A DNA stretch of 64,000 bases from Ecdyonurus torrentis (Eukaryota; Arthropoda; Insecta; Ephemeroptera; Heptageniidae), in NCBI GenBank assembly GCA_949318235.1, contig OX439127.1:7837534-7901533 (forward strand), written 5' to 3'. Of the stretch, positions 45,948-59,098 are shown one piece after another. The first letter of the stretch is position 1; every line of letters begins with the position of its first letter. A program made the translations under genes and the position numbers. The notes under the pieces were generated by a model. That model worked only from the letters and a program-made list of their open reading frames with translations. It was not told the origin of the DNA and searched no databases.

Positions 45948-48900
45948 TAAAAGTTTTTAATCAAAGCTTCCAAAGAAAACATATAATGTACCGTTATTTA
46001 GGATCGTTATATAACCCACACAGCACACAATGAGATAGTAAACATATAACTTTCATCTACCATAATATACTAGATATATGTATATTATTTTCATACATAT
46101 GTATTTATTTGGTATACTGCTATACGTAAATTTTACATATGAAGTGTAAATGCATATTATTTTGTAAATTAAAACACACAACAAAATGATCGGTGTATAG
46201 ATATTTGACAATAAAATCATAAAAGGGCTGTATAAATTAAAGAAGATTAATGCGTAGTGTTTTTTCTTGTTAACAATCCATTCATGGAGGTGAATGAAAA
46301 GGAGCATGAATATGCAAAGTTTTTCACATATGACAAAAGTAATGATCATTTTAACATAGTATTGTAATAAAGATACATTTGTAAAGTAATGTTCACATGA
46401 CGCGTAAATTTGACACGTATTGACTGATAAACTGGAAAATAAAAAATAATAATTTAAACAAAGGGATTCGCTCACATTGTTTTTGCAAATGTATATAAAC
46501 GGCTTCATTTTATTACATTGCTCCGTTCAAATTTTGTTAATCCGTCGACGCACATCATATGTACGCATCATATGAATAATACTTGCGTTTTTTTATGAGT
46601 ATAACTTAAAAATTAATTCAAAGTATGTTAACTAGTTACCCCACTAAAGGTAGTTAGGTAACATTTTACTAAAATTTGCATGTTCTTTTAAAGAACGCCG
46701 CCCTATAACACATATATAAATTAATCAGAATGATCAACATAATAAATTTTTGTTACACGAGAATGACGTGAATACAAAAATGTTTGATATTTTTTAATTG
46801 AATGCAAGAATTTTAGATAATTATACATTCATAATGTATAACAAGAAAGTAATTAATAATTATATATAAAATGAGATAAAATAGTAATGTCTTGTACATA
46901 CATGTATTGTACTGTTAGTTAATTAAAAATAAAATAAGAAGATCCGTAGAGAGTATAATCATGTTAAAAAACATGCAATGTTACAAGATGAGTGGTAATT
47001 TTTACCAAAAATATTCATATTTTATTTGAATATGAATCATAAATTAACATAAACTTATATATAATAAATATTATATAGGTAATAGCACGTATCAATATAG
47101 CGCTATTTATGAGAGCTCGTCTATATCTATTCATAAAACACATTTACGACAAATTTATGACGCTCTGTTGTGACGAGAGTTTTTAAGCTAGATTTTTTTA
47201 TTTCATTTTTGGGTACAGCAGCCTAAACCTAGTTCAGAATAATAAAAATAAAAATACACTCATACCCTAAAGTAGTACCTTAAAAGTTTTTAATCAAAGC
47301 TTCCAAAGAAAACATATAATGTACCGTTATTTAGGATCGTTATATAACCCACACAGCACACAATGAGATAGTAAACATATAACTTTCATCTACCATAATA
47401 TACTAGATATATGTATATTATTTTCATACATATGTATTTATTTGGTATACTGCTATACGTAAATTTTACATATGAAGTGTAAATGCATATTATTTTGTAA
47501 ATTAAAACACACAACAAAATGATCGGTGTATAGATATTTGACAATAAAATCATAAAAGGGCTGTATAAATTAAAGAAGATTAATGCGTAGTGTTTTTTCT
47601 TGTTAACAATCCATTCATGGAGGTGAATGAAAAGGAGCATGAATATGCAAAGTTTTTCACATATGACAAAAGTAATGATCATTTTAACATAGTATTGTAA
47701 TAAAGATACATTTGTAAAGTAATGTTCACATGACGCGTAAATTTGACACGTATTGACTGATAAACTGGAAAATAAAAAATAATAATTTAAACAAAGAGAT
47801 TCGCTCACATTGTTTTTGCAAATGTATATAAACGGCTTCATTTTATTACATTGCTCCGTTCAAATTTTGTTAATCCGTCGACGCACATCATATGTACGCA
47901 TCATATGAATAATACTTGCGTTTTTTTATGAGTATAACTTAAAAATTAATTCAAAGTATGTTAACTAGTTACCCCACTAAAGGTAGTTAGGTAACATTTT
48001 ACTAAAATTTGCATGTTCTTTTAAAGAACGCCGCCCTATAACACATATATAAATTAATCAGAATGATCAACATAATAAATTTTTGTTACACGAGAATGAC
48101 GTGAATACAAAAATGTTTGATATTTTTTAATTGAATGCAAGAATTTTAGATAATTATACATTCATAATGTATAACAAGAAAGTAATTAATAATTATATAT
48201 AAAATGAGATAAAATAGTAATGTCTTGTACATACATGTATTGTCACTGTTAGTTAATTAAAAATAAAATAAGAAGATCCGTAGAGAGTATAATCATGTTA
48301 AAAAACATGCAATGTTACAAGATGAGTGGTAATTTTTACCAAAAATATCCATATTTTATTTGAATATGAATCATAAATTAACATAAACTTATATATAATA
48401 AATATTATATAGGTAATAGCACGTATCAATATAGCGCTATTTATGAGAGCTCGTCTATATCTATTCATAAAACACATTTACGACAAATTTATGACGCTCT
48501 GTTGTGACGAGAGTTTTTAAGCTAGATTTTTTTATTTCATTTTTGGGTACAGCAGCCTAAACCTAGTTCAGAATAATAAAAATACACTCATACCCTAAAG
48601 TAGTACCTTAAAAGTTTTTAATCAAAGCTTCCAAAGAAAACATATAATGTACCGTTATTTAGGATCGTTATATAACCCACACAGCACACAATGAGATAGT
48701 AAACATATAACTTTCATCTACCATAATATACTAGATATATGTATATTATTTTCATACATATGTATTTATTTGGTATACTGCTATACGTAAATTTTACATA
48801 TGAAGTGTAAATGCATATTATTTTGTAAATTAAAACACACAACAAAATGATCGGTGTATAGATATTTGACAATAAAATCATAAAAGGGCTGTATAAATTA

Positions 48901-51900
48901 AAGAAGATTAATGCGTAGTGTTTTTTCTTGTTAACAATCCATTCATGGAGGTGAATGAAAAGGAGCATGAATATGCAAAGTTTTTCACATATGACAAAAG
49001 TAATGATCATTTTAACATAGTATTGTAATAAAGATACATTTGTAAAGTAATGTTCACATGACGCGTAAATTTGACACGTATTGACTGATAAACTGGAAAA
49101 TAAAAAATAATAATTTAAACAAAGGAATTCGCTCACATTGTTTTTGCAAATGTATATAAACGGCTTCATTTTATTACATTGCTCCGTTCAAATTTTGTTA
49201 ATCCGTCGACGCACATCATATGTACGCATCATATGAATAATACTTGCGTTTTTTTATGAGTATAACTTAAAAATTAATTCAAAGTATGTTAACTAGTTAC
49301 CCCACTAAAGGTAGTTAGGTAACATTTTACTAAAATTTGCATGTTCTTTTAAAGAACGCCGCCCTATAACACATATATAAATTAATCAGAATGATCAACA
49401 TAATAAATTTTTGTTACACGAGAATGACGTGAATACAAAAATGTTTGATATTTTTTAATTGAATGCAAGAATTTTAGATAATTATACATTCATAATGTAT
49501 AACAAGAAAGTAATTAATAATTATATATAAAATGAGATAAAATAGTAATGTCTTGTACATACATGTATTGTCACTGTTAGTTAATTAAAAATAAAATAAG
49601 AAGATCCGTAGAGAGTATAATCATGTTAAAAAACATGCAATGTTACAAGATGAGTGGTAATTTTTACCAAAAATATTCATATTTTATTTGAATATGAATC
49701 ATAAATTAACATAAACTTATATATAATAAATATTATATAGGTAATAGCACGTATCAATATAGCGCTATTTATGAGAGCTCGTCTATATCTATTCATAAAA
49801 CACATTTACGACAAATTTATGACGCTCTGTTGTGACGAGAGTTTTTAAGCTAGATTTTTTTATTTCATTTTTGGGTACAGCAGCCTAAACCTAGTTCAGA
49901 ATAATAAAAATAAAAATACACTCATACCCTAAAGTAGTACCTTAAAAGTTTTTAATCAAAGCTTCCAAAGAAAACATATAATGTACCGTTATTTAGGATC
50001 GTTATATAACCCACACAGCACACAATGAGATAGTAAACATATAACTTTCATCTACCATAATATACTAGATATATGTATATTATTTTCATACATATGTATT
50101 TATTTGGTATACTGCTATACGTAAATTTTACATATGAAGTGTAAATGCATATTATTTTGTAAATTAAAACACACAACAAAATGATCGGTGTATAGATATT
50201 TGACAATAAAATCATAAAAGGGCTGTATAAATTAAAGAAGATTAATGCGTAGTGTTTTTTCTTGTTAACAATCCATTCATGGAGGTGAATGAAAAGGAGC
50301 ATGAATATGCAAAGTTTTTCACATATGACAAAAGTAATGATCATTTTAACATAGTATTGTAATAAAGATACATTTGTAAAGTAATGTTCACATGACGCGT
50401 AAATTTGACACGTATTGACTGATAAACTGGAAAATAAAAAATAATAATTTAAACAAAGGAATTCGCTCACATTGTTTTTGCAAATGTATATAAACGGCTT
50501 CATTTTATTACATTGCTCCGTTCAAATTTTGTTAATCCGTCGACGCACATCATATGTACGCATCATATGAATAATACTTGCGTTTTTTTATGAGTATAAC
50601 TTAAAAATTAATTCAAAGTATGTTAACTAGTTACCCCACTAAAGGTAGTTAGGTAACATTTTACTAAAATTTGCATGTTCTTTTAAAGAACGCCGCCCTA
50701 TAACACATATATAAATTAATCAGAATGATCAACATAATAAATTTTTGTTACACGAGAATGACGTGAATACAAAAATGTTTGATATTTTTTAATTGAATGC
50801 AAGAATTTTAGATAATTATACATTCATAATGTATAACAAGAAAGTAATTAATAATTATATATAAAATGAGATAAAATAGTAATGTCTTGTACATACATGT
50901 ATTGTCACTGTTAGTTAATTAAAAATAAAATAAGAAGATCCGTAGAGAGTATAATCATGTTAAAAAACATGCAATGTTACAAGATGAGTGGTAATTTTTA
51001 CCAAAAATATTCATATTTTATTTGAATATGAATCATAAATTAACATAAACTTATATATAATAAATATTATATAGGTAATAGCACGTATCAATATAGCGCT
51101 ATTTATGAGAGCTCGTCTATATCTATTCATAAAACACATTTACGACAAATTTATGACGCTCTGTTGTGACGAGAGTTTTTAAGCTAGATTTTTTTATTTC
51201 ATTTTTGGGTACAGCAGCCTAAACCTAGTTCAGAATAATAAAAATACACTCATACCCTAAAGTAGTACCTTAAAAGTTTTTAATCAAAGCTTCCAAAGAA
51301 AACATATAATGTACCGTTATTTAGGATCGTTATATAACCCACACAGCACACAATGAGATAGTAAACATATAACTTTCATCTACCATAATATACTAGATAT
51401 ATGTATATTATTTTCATACATATGTATTTATTTGGTATACTGCTATACGTAAATTTTACATATGAAGTGTAAATGCATATTATTTTGTAAATTAAAACAC
51501 ACAACAAAATGATCGGTGTATAGATATTTGACAATAAAATCATAAAAGGGCTGTATAAATTAAAGAAGATTAATGCGTAGTGTTTTTTCTTGTTAACAAT
51601 CCATTCATGGAGGTGAATGAAAAGGAGCATGAATATGCAAAGTTTTTCACATATGACAAAAGTAATGATCATTTTAACATAGTATTGTAATAAAGATACA
51701 TTTGTAAAGTAATGTTCACATGACGCGTAAATTTGACACGTATTGACTGATAAACTGGAAAATAAAAAATAATAATTTAAACAAAGAGATTCGCTCACAT
51801 TGTTTTTGCAAATGTATATAAACGGCTTCATTTTATTACATTGCTCCGTTCAAATTTTGTTAATCCGTCGACGCACATCATATGTACGCATCATATGAAT

Positions 51901-52383
51901 AATACTTGCGTTTTTTTATGAGTATAACTTAAAAATTAATTCAAAGTATGTTAACTAGTTACCCCACTAAAGGTAGTTAGGTAACATTTTACTAAAATTT
52001 GCATGTTCTTTTAAAGAACGCCGCCCTATAACACATATATAAATTAATCAGAATGATCAACATAATAAATTTTTGTTACACGAGAATGACGTGAATACAA
52101 AAATGTTTGATATTTTTTAATTGAATGCAAGAATTTTAGATAATTATACATTCATAATGTATAACAAGAAAGTAATTAATAATTATATATAAAATGAGAT
52201 AAAATAGTAATGTCTTGTACATACATGTATTGTCACTGTTAGTTAATTAAAAATAAAATAAGAAGATCCGTAGAGAGTATAATCATGTTAAAAAACATGC
52301 AATTTTACAAGATGAGTGGTAATTTTTACCAAAAATATTCATATTTTATTTGAATATGAATCATAAATTAACATAAACTTTAG
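45843..52383. repeat. 1.33-kb satellite-like tandem array, about 4.9 units
   Basis: Units begin at GACGCTCTGTTGTGACGAG at 47159, 48493, 49821 and 51155 (periods 1334, 1328, 1334). The first unit starts truncated at about 45843 and the last ends near 52383. The 6-bp difference is one AAAAAT step in the AATAAAAATACACTC stretch. Units differ at only a handful of sites, for example AAAGGGATTCG, AAAGAGATTCG or AAAGGAATTCG. The extreme similarity points to recent amplification or ongoing homogenisation. Confidence 0.95.
46053..46508 (-). other. 151-codon open frame repeated in each array unit (probably non-coding)
   Basis: The same frame occurs at 47386-47841, 48714-49169, 50048-50503 and 51376-51831, with one Ser/Phe difference. 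It is rich in Ile, Tyr, Phe, Cys and Leu, with hydrophobic runs such as FVICEKLCIFMLLFIHL and FMILLSNIYTPIILLCVLI, so it could look like a small membrane protein. The decayed copy at 53.04-53.41 kb has lost the start codon (CAT to TAT on the plus strand) and has in-frame stops. Conservation among the five is explained by recent amplification. No family recognised. Confidence 0.25.
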
Positions 52384-53030
52384 AGCTTTAGATGACATAT
52401 ATGTATAGTTCTCCGTAACTTATACGTTATAATACATAGAACAAAGTAATAATTAAGACGAACAAGAAATACAACATAGAATAAAAGCAATTATATATGC
52501 CAGAAAAGTATTTTCTCTCAAATAAGAAATGCTTTTGCTAAATAGCTATATTAATACAAGATTTCTTAATTATCATATATCATTAAGAAGAAGCTACGTT
52601 GTTTTCATTATAATAAATATGTCCCCATATATTTATCAAATAATTTACATAATATGTATTTTCAAAAACCAAGACAAAATTGCTGACTTGGATAGTTAAA
52701 AATTCAAAGTCAACAGAGGTTTTTATTTTCAAAAAATAATAGAACAGTTATTTATATTAATAATAATGTTTTAAAAAACATAGAAGCCTAAATGACATGC
52801 GTAATAAGAATATAATCTTTATTATCCTAAAGTTGAAAGAAAAAAAAGTAACGTAATTTATGAAGCAAATATTTTTTTCAATCAACAATTAATAACATTA
52901 TTATTCATTTCATAAGAAAGACAATATAGAATTATAATTTGTTTAAAGAAAGCCTTAAGTTTTATTTAAGGATCATTTTGTTTTACAAAATAAATATATA
53001 TATAAGATTTATATAACATTAAAACATCCT
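52384..53030. other. AT-rich non-coding DNA after the array
   Basis: Begins where the fifth unit breaks off (CATAAACTTTAGAGC). No exons or element ends seen. Confidence 0.4.
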
Positions 53031-53033
53031 TTT

Positions 53034-54400
53034 TATATAAATGTAATATCTTTGTGTAAATTAAAACACGACAATATGATCGGTGTATAGATTTTTTAGA
53101 ATAAAAAAATAAAAGGGCTGTATAAATTAAAGAAGATTATTGCGTAGTTGTTTTTCATGTAAAAATTCATACATGGAGGTGGACGAAAAGGAACATAAAT
53201 ATGCAAAGTTCACATATGACAAAAGTAATGATCATTTTAACATAATAGTATTATAATATAGATACATTTGTAAAGTAATGTTTACATGACGCGTAAATTT
53301 GACACGTGTTGACGGATAAACTGGAAAATAAGAAATAATAATTTAAACAAATGGATTCGCTTACATTGTTTTTGCAATTGTATATAAATGGCTTTATTTT
53401 ATATTACATTTTTTGCTCCGTTCAAATTTTGTTAATCCGTCGACGCACATCATATGTACGCATCATATGAATAATACCGCGTGTAAGATATGTATTAGCA
53501 TACATGTATCTATGGATTGCAGAAAATTGATACCCAAAGTTCTGATATCAATTAAAATTTAAATGATACAACTAAAATGATATTTAATTCAGGAACCTTA
53601 AATTATAAATATTCGACAAGAATTTGCCGTATTAATTTAAGATTCCCATTTTTTTTATCAAAATTAAATTTATTTTTCATATTAAGTATCAACCTATTTA
53701 AAAAAAATATTAATATAAATATTAAAAATGTACTGTTAGCATCCTAGTTAGGACTTTTAATAAAAGTTTCGCAGTAACACTTATATTTTTAAGGCAGAAA
53801 AAGTAGTAGAATAGAGGCATGTTTTTTTAAGTTTTGGGAGACCTCCATATTTCATGAGTAACTTCTAAAGTATTAAAAATTGGATAACTCGTTACCCCAC
53901 TAAATGTGTTTAGGTTACATTATAATAACATTTGCACGTTTTTTAAAAAACGCCGCACTATAACACACACATATATATATACTAATTAGAACAATCAGCG
54001 CATATTAAATATTTGTTACACTAGAATGACATGTATACAAAATTGTTTGATACTGTCAAATTAAGTGCAAGTGTTTAAGATAAGTATACATTCATAATGT
54101 ATAACAAGAAAGTAATTATATATAAAATAAGATATAATAGTATTGTCTTGTACATACATGTATTGTACTGTACGTTAGTTAAAAATAAAGTAAGACGATC
54201 CGTAGAGAGTATAATTATAATAAAAAACATTCATTGGTACTAAAGTGGTATTTTTTACAAAAAAATACTTTTTTCATTTGAATATGAATAATTAATCAAG
54301 ACAAACTTTTATAATAAATATTATATAGATAATAGCATAATGTATCTATTTAGCGTTATCTATGAGAGCTCGTCTATATCTATTCATAAAACACATTTAA
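53034..54400. repeat. Decayed copy of the 1.33-kb unit
   Basis: TGATCGGTGTATAGAT, GGGCTGTATAAATTAAAG, GTCGACGCACATCATATG, TTACCCCACTAAATGT, AACGCCGCACTATAACAC and TATGAGAGCTCGTCTATATC occur in the same order as in the array. About 400 bp of unrelated sequence is inserted at about 53475-53880, and many substitutions are present. It lacks the TTAA-element start, so it predates or lies outside the amplification. Confidence 0.85.
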
Positions 54401-55103
54401 ATTATTAATTAATTAGAAGTTAATTAGCAGCTTATGGCTTCATAATTGCAAGATTTAGCCAACGCCAGAACAGACGTACAGAATCTGCACAAGAAGAATC
54501 CTGCTTATTTTGTCAATCATAACTACCAACCAACTAAAACACATTTACGACAAGAAGAAGCACCGTTTTGTTAAGCATATATAATGTATCATGTTTTGCC
54601 ATGAGCTAAAATGCTTTGAATAAACTGAAAAATTTTAGTACTTGTATAATACTAAACATTATCAAAAAACAGTTTAAATTTAAAATAAATTCATCTCAGC
54701 TCTTATTCAGAAACAGAGTATTAGTCACGTAGAATATAGAATAATTTAAGAACATAAACAGTAAAATATTAATCTTACATAATATTATATCATCTTTATA
54801 CGCAAGTACAATATTGGAAAATATTTTGAAAAGTAGAATATTTAGAGTGGTCCTATTTATTATATAGAACTTTTAAATATTCATTTCTTAGTATTTCCTT
54901 ATTTTATGTAAAAATATCATAAAAATATACCATATATATATATCTATACCACAAACCTTGTATTTAAAGGTTTCAATATATTTTTACACTATTTTTGTTA
55001 AAAGATATGAATTCAGTTTCTTTTAAGCACATTTAGTAAGATTACATTTAAATAAAAAATCCATCAATGAACCCACCAGCGAACAAACTTGAATATAATA
55101 GAT

Positions 55104-55152
<49 letters not shown>

Positions 55153-55690
55153 TGCATGTATCTATTACTGCTACCTATTCATATCTAAATCTATTCATGA
55201 AACATTGAAGAATATAAGAAGTAACACCGTCGGTAAGCACATAATAAGAAATAATAATAATATTTTCATAATCGTGGCCATGAAATGAATGCTTAATAAT
55301 ACTAGTGTGTGTATTATTAAATCTAGAAAAATTATATTCATAAAGGTTAAGAGCTAGTGTAAGCAGTAGTAAAACGTTTTATACTTATATTTTAATACTT
55401 GAAAACTTTAAACTTATTTGCGACAAGATTTAAAAAATGAGACTTCGTATATACGCAGTTTTAACAGTAAGTATATCATATAGAGTAAACATAAAAGAAG
55501 TAGTTAAAGAATGAAGCAAATTGCTGCAATAATATGTTATGAACAAATAAATTTAAATCAGTTCTCTATTCAAAAACCAAGTAATAGTTACGTAGAATTA
55601 TAGAAAATGACATAAAACATTCATAATTATTTTTCCATTTGAGAAGATAAAATTGTTAAATGAAAATATAACGTTTTTTTACATATTGAT
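54401..55690. other. AT-rich non-coding DNA with (AT)n at 55106-55149
   Basis: ACACATTTACGACAAGAAGAAG at 54539 echoes the end of the array unit. An AT dinucleotide tract lies at 55106-55149. No exon could be supported. Confidence 0.45.
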
Positions 55691-56430
55691 ACGTAAGTGT
55701 AAAACATTTAGCTTACAACCAGCGATTTAACATATCAAAATTACTATAAATTATTATATTTAGATATAATTATCAAACGTCACATTTAGTACATAGTCGT
55801 GTGTACAAAAGTTCTGAAAGTCGGTGACGTGATAACTAAGAGGCTTCCCCCTAGACAATGAAAACACTACAGTAGTAAATAAGAATTGCAAAGAGAGGAA
55901 TTAGTTTAAAAATGACAAATACATAAAATGCTTAAGTGGTAGAATATTTAGTTTATAACCCGATTTTATGTAACAAAATTACTATAAATTATAATATTTA
56001 AAACAAAGTCACCTATAAATGTCATTTTACGTATTTAGTTGCATTTACAACTAAGGTTAAGGTAAGTTAAGGTAAGTTAAGTTAAGGTAAGGTAAGTTAA
56101 GGTAAGTTAAGGTAAGTTAAGGTAAGTTAAGGTAAGTTAAGTTAAGTTAAGGTAAGGTAAGGTAAGGTAAGGTAAGGTAAGGTAAGGTAAGGTAAGGTAA
56201 GGTAAGGTAAGGTAAGGTAAGGTAAGGTAAGGTAAGGTAAGGTAAGGTAAGGTAAGGTAAGGTAAGGTAAGGTAAGGTAAGGTAAGGTAAGGTAAGGTAA
56301 GGTAAGGTAAGGTAAGGTAAGGTAAGGTTGCATGTTAAAGGTGGTGACGTCATAACTAACCAACAGAGGCTTGCTTTAAATCAGAAAGCTACCACGAATA
56401 CTAATAAAGTGTTGTAGAGGGAACACCAAG
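55690..56430. repeat. Direct duplicate of about 200 bp, one copy expanded by (GGTAA)n
   Basis: 55700-55880 and 55935-56430 share AAATTACTATAAATTAT.ATATTTA, GTCAC.T, a GGTGACGT block followed by ATAACTAA, and AGAGGCTT. The second copy contains the pentanucleotide array between the first and last of these blocks. Confidence 0.65.
56053..56329. repeat. (GGTAA)n pentanucleotide array
   Basis: About 34 near-perfect GGTAA units from 56145 on, preceded by a variant zone mixing GGTAAGTTAA and GTTAA units. It is C-free on the plus strand. The Tyr-Leu-Thr-Leu-Pro frames on the minus strand are repeat translations. It is not the usual animal telomere hexamer. Confidence 0.97.
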
Positions 56431-56494
56431 TTTAAAAAAAAAAAGCTTTATACTGCTAAATGTGTTCTTGTTCTCATGATATAGCATGCTTTTT

Positions 56495-56514
56495 GGGGGG
56501 GGGGGGGGGGGGGG
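56495..56514. repeat. Poly-G run
   Basis: About 20 consecutive G, unusual in such AT-rich DNA. Similar shorter runs occur at 9380-9394 and 23342-23358. Confidence 0.95.
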
Positions 56515-56575
56515 AGAAGTACAGAGAACGAATAACTTGCGAAATTTATGTTTCATTTATTTCATTTTACAGCAT

Positions 56576-56745
56576 CATAAATAATGTTAAAGTAGAACAA
56601 CTAAAACAATTATGTTGTATAATATAATATTTAAATGTTGTTATGAAACATAGTTATTTTGCAGTATAGCATAGATTATGCTGTTCAAACAATTTGTGCT
56701 GCAAATGAGCTAGCATAATTATTATTGTCCGTGTGAAGCAGATAC
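56576..56745 (-). mobile_element. MITE-2 copy
   Basis: GCAGTATAGCATAGATTATG, AACAATTTGTGCTGCAAATG, AGCTAGCATAATTATTATTG and TCCGTGTG in the orientation of the 31555 copy. Confidence 0.62.
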
Positions 56746-56811
56746 TCAATTTCAAATTTACCCCCAAAAAATTTCAATAAATATTTTTCATATCATTTTG
56801 ATTATATAACT

Positions 56812-57072
56812 TATAGGGTGTATGCGCATGACGTCATACTAAATACGCTTTAACGCCATACGTTTGTAGCAATGAATAACATTGCACAGCATAGGACATT
56901 TAAACATAATTTTTAAAAACTTTTTTGTAAAATTAGTTATTTTCCTTTTCTTATATTTTATGCTCTAAAAAGTACTGCCAAGTACTTTTAAACTAGCAAA
57001 TTGTGGCATTTTAAAAAACTATACTCAATGTTATTTAGTGCTTACATATGGCGTTGACTTTTATATGCATCC
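56812..57072 (+). mobile_element. MITE-1 copy
   Basis: TATAGGGTGTATGCGCATG with TGACGTCA at 56829-56836, GAATAACATTGCACAGCATAG, ATTTAGTGCTTACATATGG, GCGTTGACTTTTATATGCATC. The right outer terminus is eroded. Confidence 0.75.
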
Positions 57073-58046
57073 AATCATCCTGTAAATCAAGTTGGATATA
57101 TATTTTTATATACTAAAATTTATATGATATTAAAAGAAGACAAATAGATGCAAAATATATAAATATATATAATGCTATATTATATAACTTTTAAAAAAGA
57201 AAAAATGTTACAGAGAGATTATTTTCCACTCAAATGGAATGCAATCCAATATATTGTACAAGATTATTTTTAATGTAGATTTTGCTTGCTTTTCTATAAA
57301 GCTTACTCGTATTATAATAATAAAATTGTATATAATTTTCTAAATTTCTATACTTTATTTTTCAATCAATTTAATTTGTTTCAAACGAGATATGGAATCT
57401 GAAGCTTTGAATGAAGATTTGAATAGTAAATATTTTTAACTTTTATGTGTTTAATAAAAAAAAGTCAATAATAAAAACATTTACGTCATTTTCAGCAATG
57501 AATAATATATACTTGTAACCAAAATCTTAAAAAAAAGCTTCGTCTTTAAACATTTCATAGAAAAAATAACATTACTTTAAGAAAAGGGGAAACTATAGAA
57601 AAAAATAGAAAATCATTTAAAGGATTAAAAAATGATAACCCCAGTAAAACATAATGATTCGTGCAAAATGTTTAAAAACAATTCCATTTAATAGACGTAA
57701 ATTTATAGTTTTAATTTTTTTTTTAATTTCTTGTTGCTTTCGAATGTAAAATTAATTATTATGCTTAAATAATAATGTTGAAAATTACAGCTTAATATAG
57801 TTGCTGCCTCTAATAATTTGATCCATAGATATCGCAATTTGCCGTGACTGCGCAGCTATCGTCTAGATTTGTTTATTTATTTTTGCATTTTTTTTTTTAT
57901 ATTATACTACTTGATCAAAATACTAATAGCATAGTTTATGCTATAGTATAAGACATTTTTATGGCATATTTGTAGACATTTAAGCTAATTAGCACTTTAA
58001 ATTTTAACGTAATGAATTAATTATATGTTTGAATTTTGTTATTGTT
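57073..58046. other. AT-rich non-coding DNA
   Basis: No exons, repeats or element ends identified. Confidence 0.4.
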
Positions 58047-58050
58047 TTAA

Positions 58051-58392
58051 GGGAGTAGGGGACCAACGTCGGCCATTAGACTCAAACTTTTCTCGTCAAA
58101 AAAATCTGAAATTTTGCACAATGATACTTCAGCTTGAGACAATTTCAAATATATAAAAAAAAATTGGGGGATCACCGTGCAAATTATTTGTATATGAATT
58201 TTTTGAAATTTTAAGCCCATAAGGCCCAATGTTAATTTCAATAATTTTTTTCTTTTTTTTTTTTTTTTTTTCGGGACAATTAAACATCATAAAATTTTTA
58301 TCACGGCTAGGTGTAACCCTTAGCTACACAATGATACCAAATTTAGACCCAAAACACTTCTAGTTTTTTTCTAAGATCGGTACCCTACTCCC
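58051..58392. mobile_element. TTAA-flanked MITE (342 bp)
   Basis: TTAA at 58047-58050 and 58393-58396. TIRs GGGAGTAGGGGACC and, inverted, GGGAGTAGGGTACC have one mismatch in 14. The interior has a T run at 58254-58271 and a 64-codon frame without recognisable motifs. TTAA plus GGG-type ends suggests Kolobok or piggyBac relatives; inference only. Its TIR differs from the other TTAA family at 37855 and 45826. Confidence 0.85.
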
Positions 58393-58604
58393 TTAAAATA
58401 CAATGATGAAATTCATGCATTTATAAAATTATGCATTATAAATTGTATTAATTAAATAAAACTTTTGAACCCGATGCCAAAATAAGATTAGAGATTATTT
58501 TACCTCTTTTCTCATATTCTAATCAAGTTAAAGAATTAAAATTTTAAACACATTAAGTTCAATACTACATTGATCACGTGTAAAATTTTAGTGATTATCT
58601 GGGG

Positions 58605-59065
58605 CAGTGGCGGTCCTACAGGGGGGATTGAGGGGCGGATATCCCCGGGCCCACTAGGTTTGGGGGGCCCGGGATGAGGCCTACATACAAAAAATTCAAA
58701 TAAACTAAAAAAAAAAAAAAGAAAAAAAAAACTTAAGGGACGGGAAGAAGAGAGAGAGAAGTTTATGAACCAATTTAAATGATTTTCATTAATAAAATTA
58801 TTCATAGCAAACAAATTATCCAAACAAATTTATAATAAAAAAAATAATTAAAAAAAAAAATAAATAAAGCATAATATAAATTTGTACTTGAAATCTTTTT
58901 TAGTCTTTCTCATTGGCCTGGCGTAGGTAAAAAAATGTTCAATGATAAATAAACCCTATAGCTCGATCTTCCTAAATTTTAACCATTTTTATTCGTCAAA
59001 TTGACCCTGTCCTCTGCTCCTTAAATGATGATGATGACGATCAACTATGGCTATTCAAATAGAAT

Positions 59066-59098
<33 letters not shown>

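Noticed and set aside
46053..51831. Five copies of a 151-codon membrane-like frame as a tandem gene family
   Set aside because: Conservation extends equally over the whole 1.33-kb unit. The older copy at 53.0-53.4 kb has no start codon and contains in-frame stops, so there is no sign of selection on the frame.
45843..52383. CRISPR-like or phage-like repeat array
   Set aside because: Units are 1.33 kb and contiguous without variable spacers, and the DNA is eukaryotic in character.
56053..56329. Telomeric repeat tract
   Set aside because: The unit is GGTAA, not TTAGGG or a known variant, and unique sequence continues on both sides.
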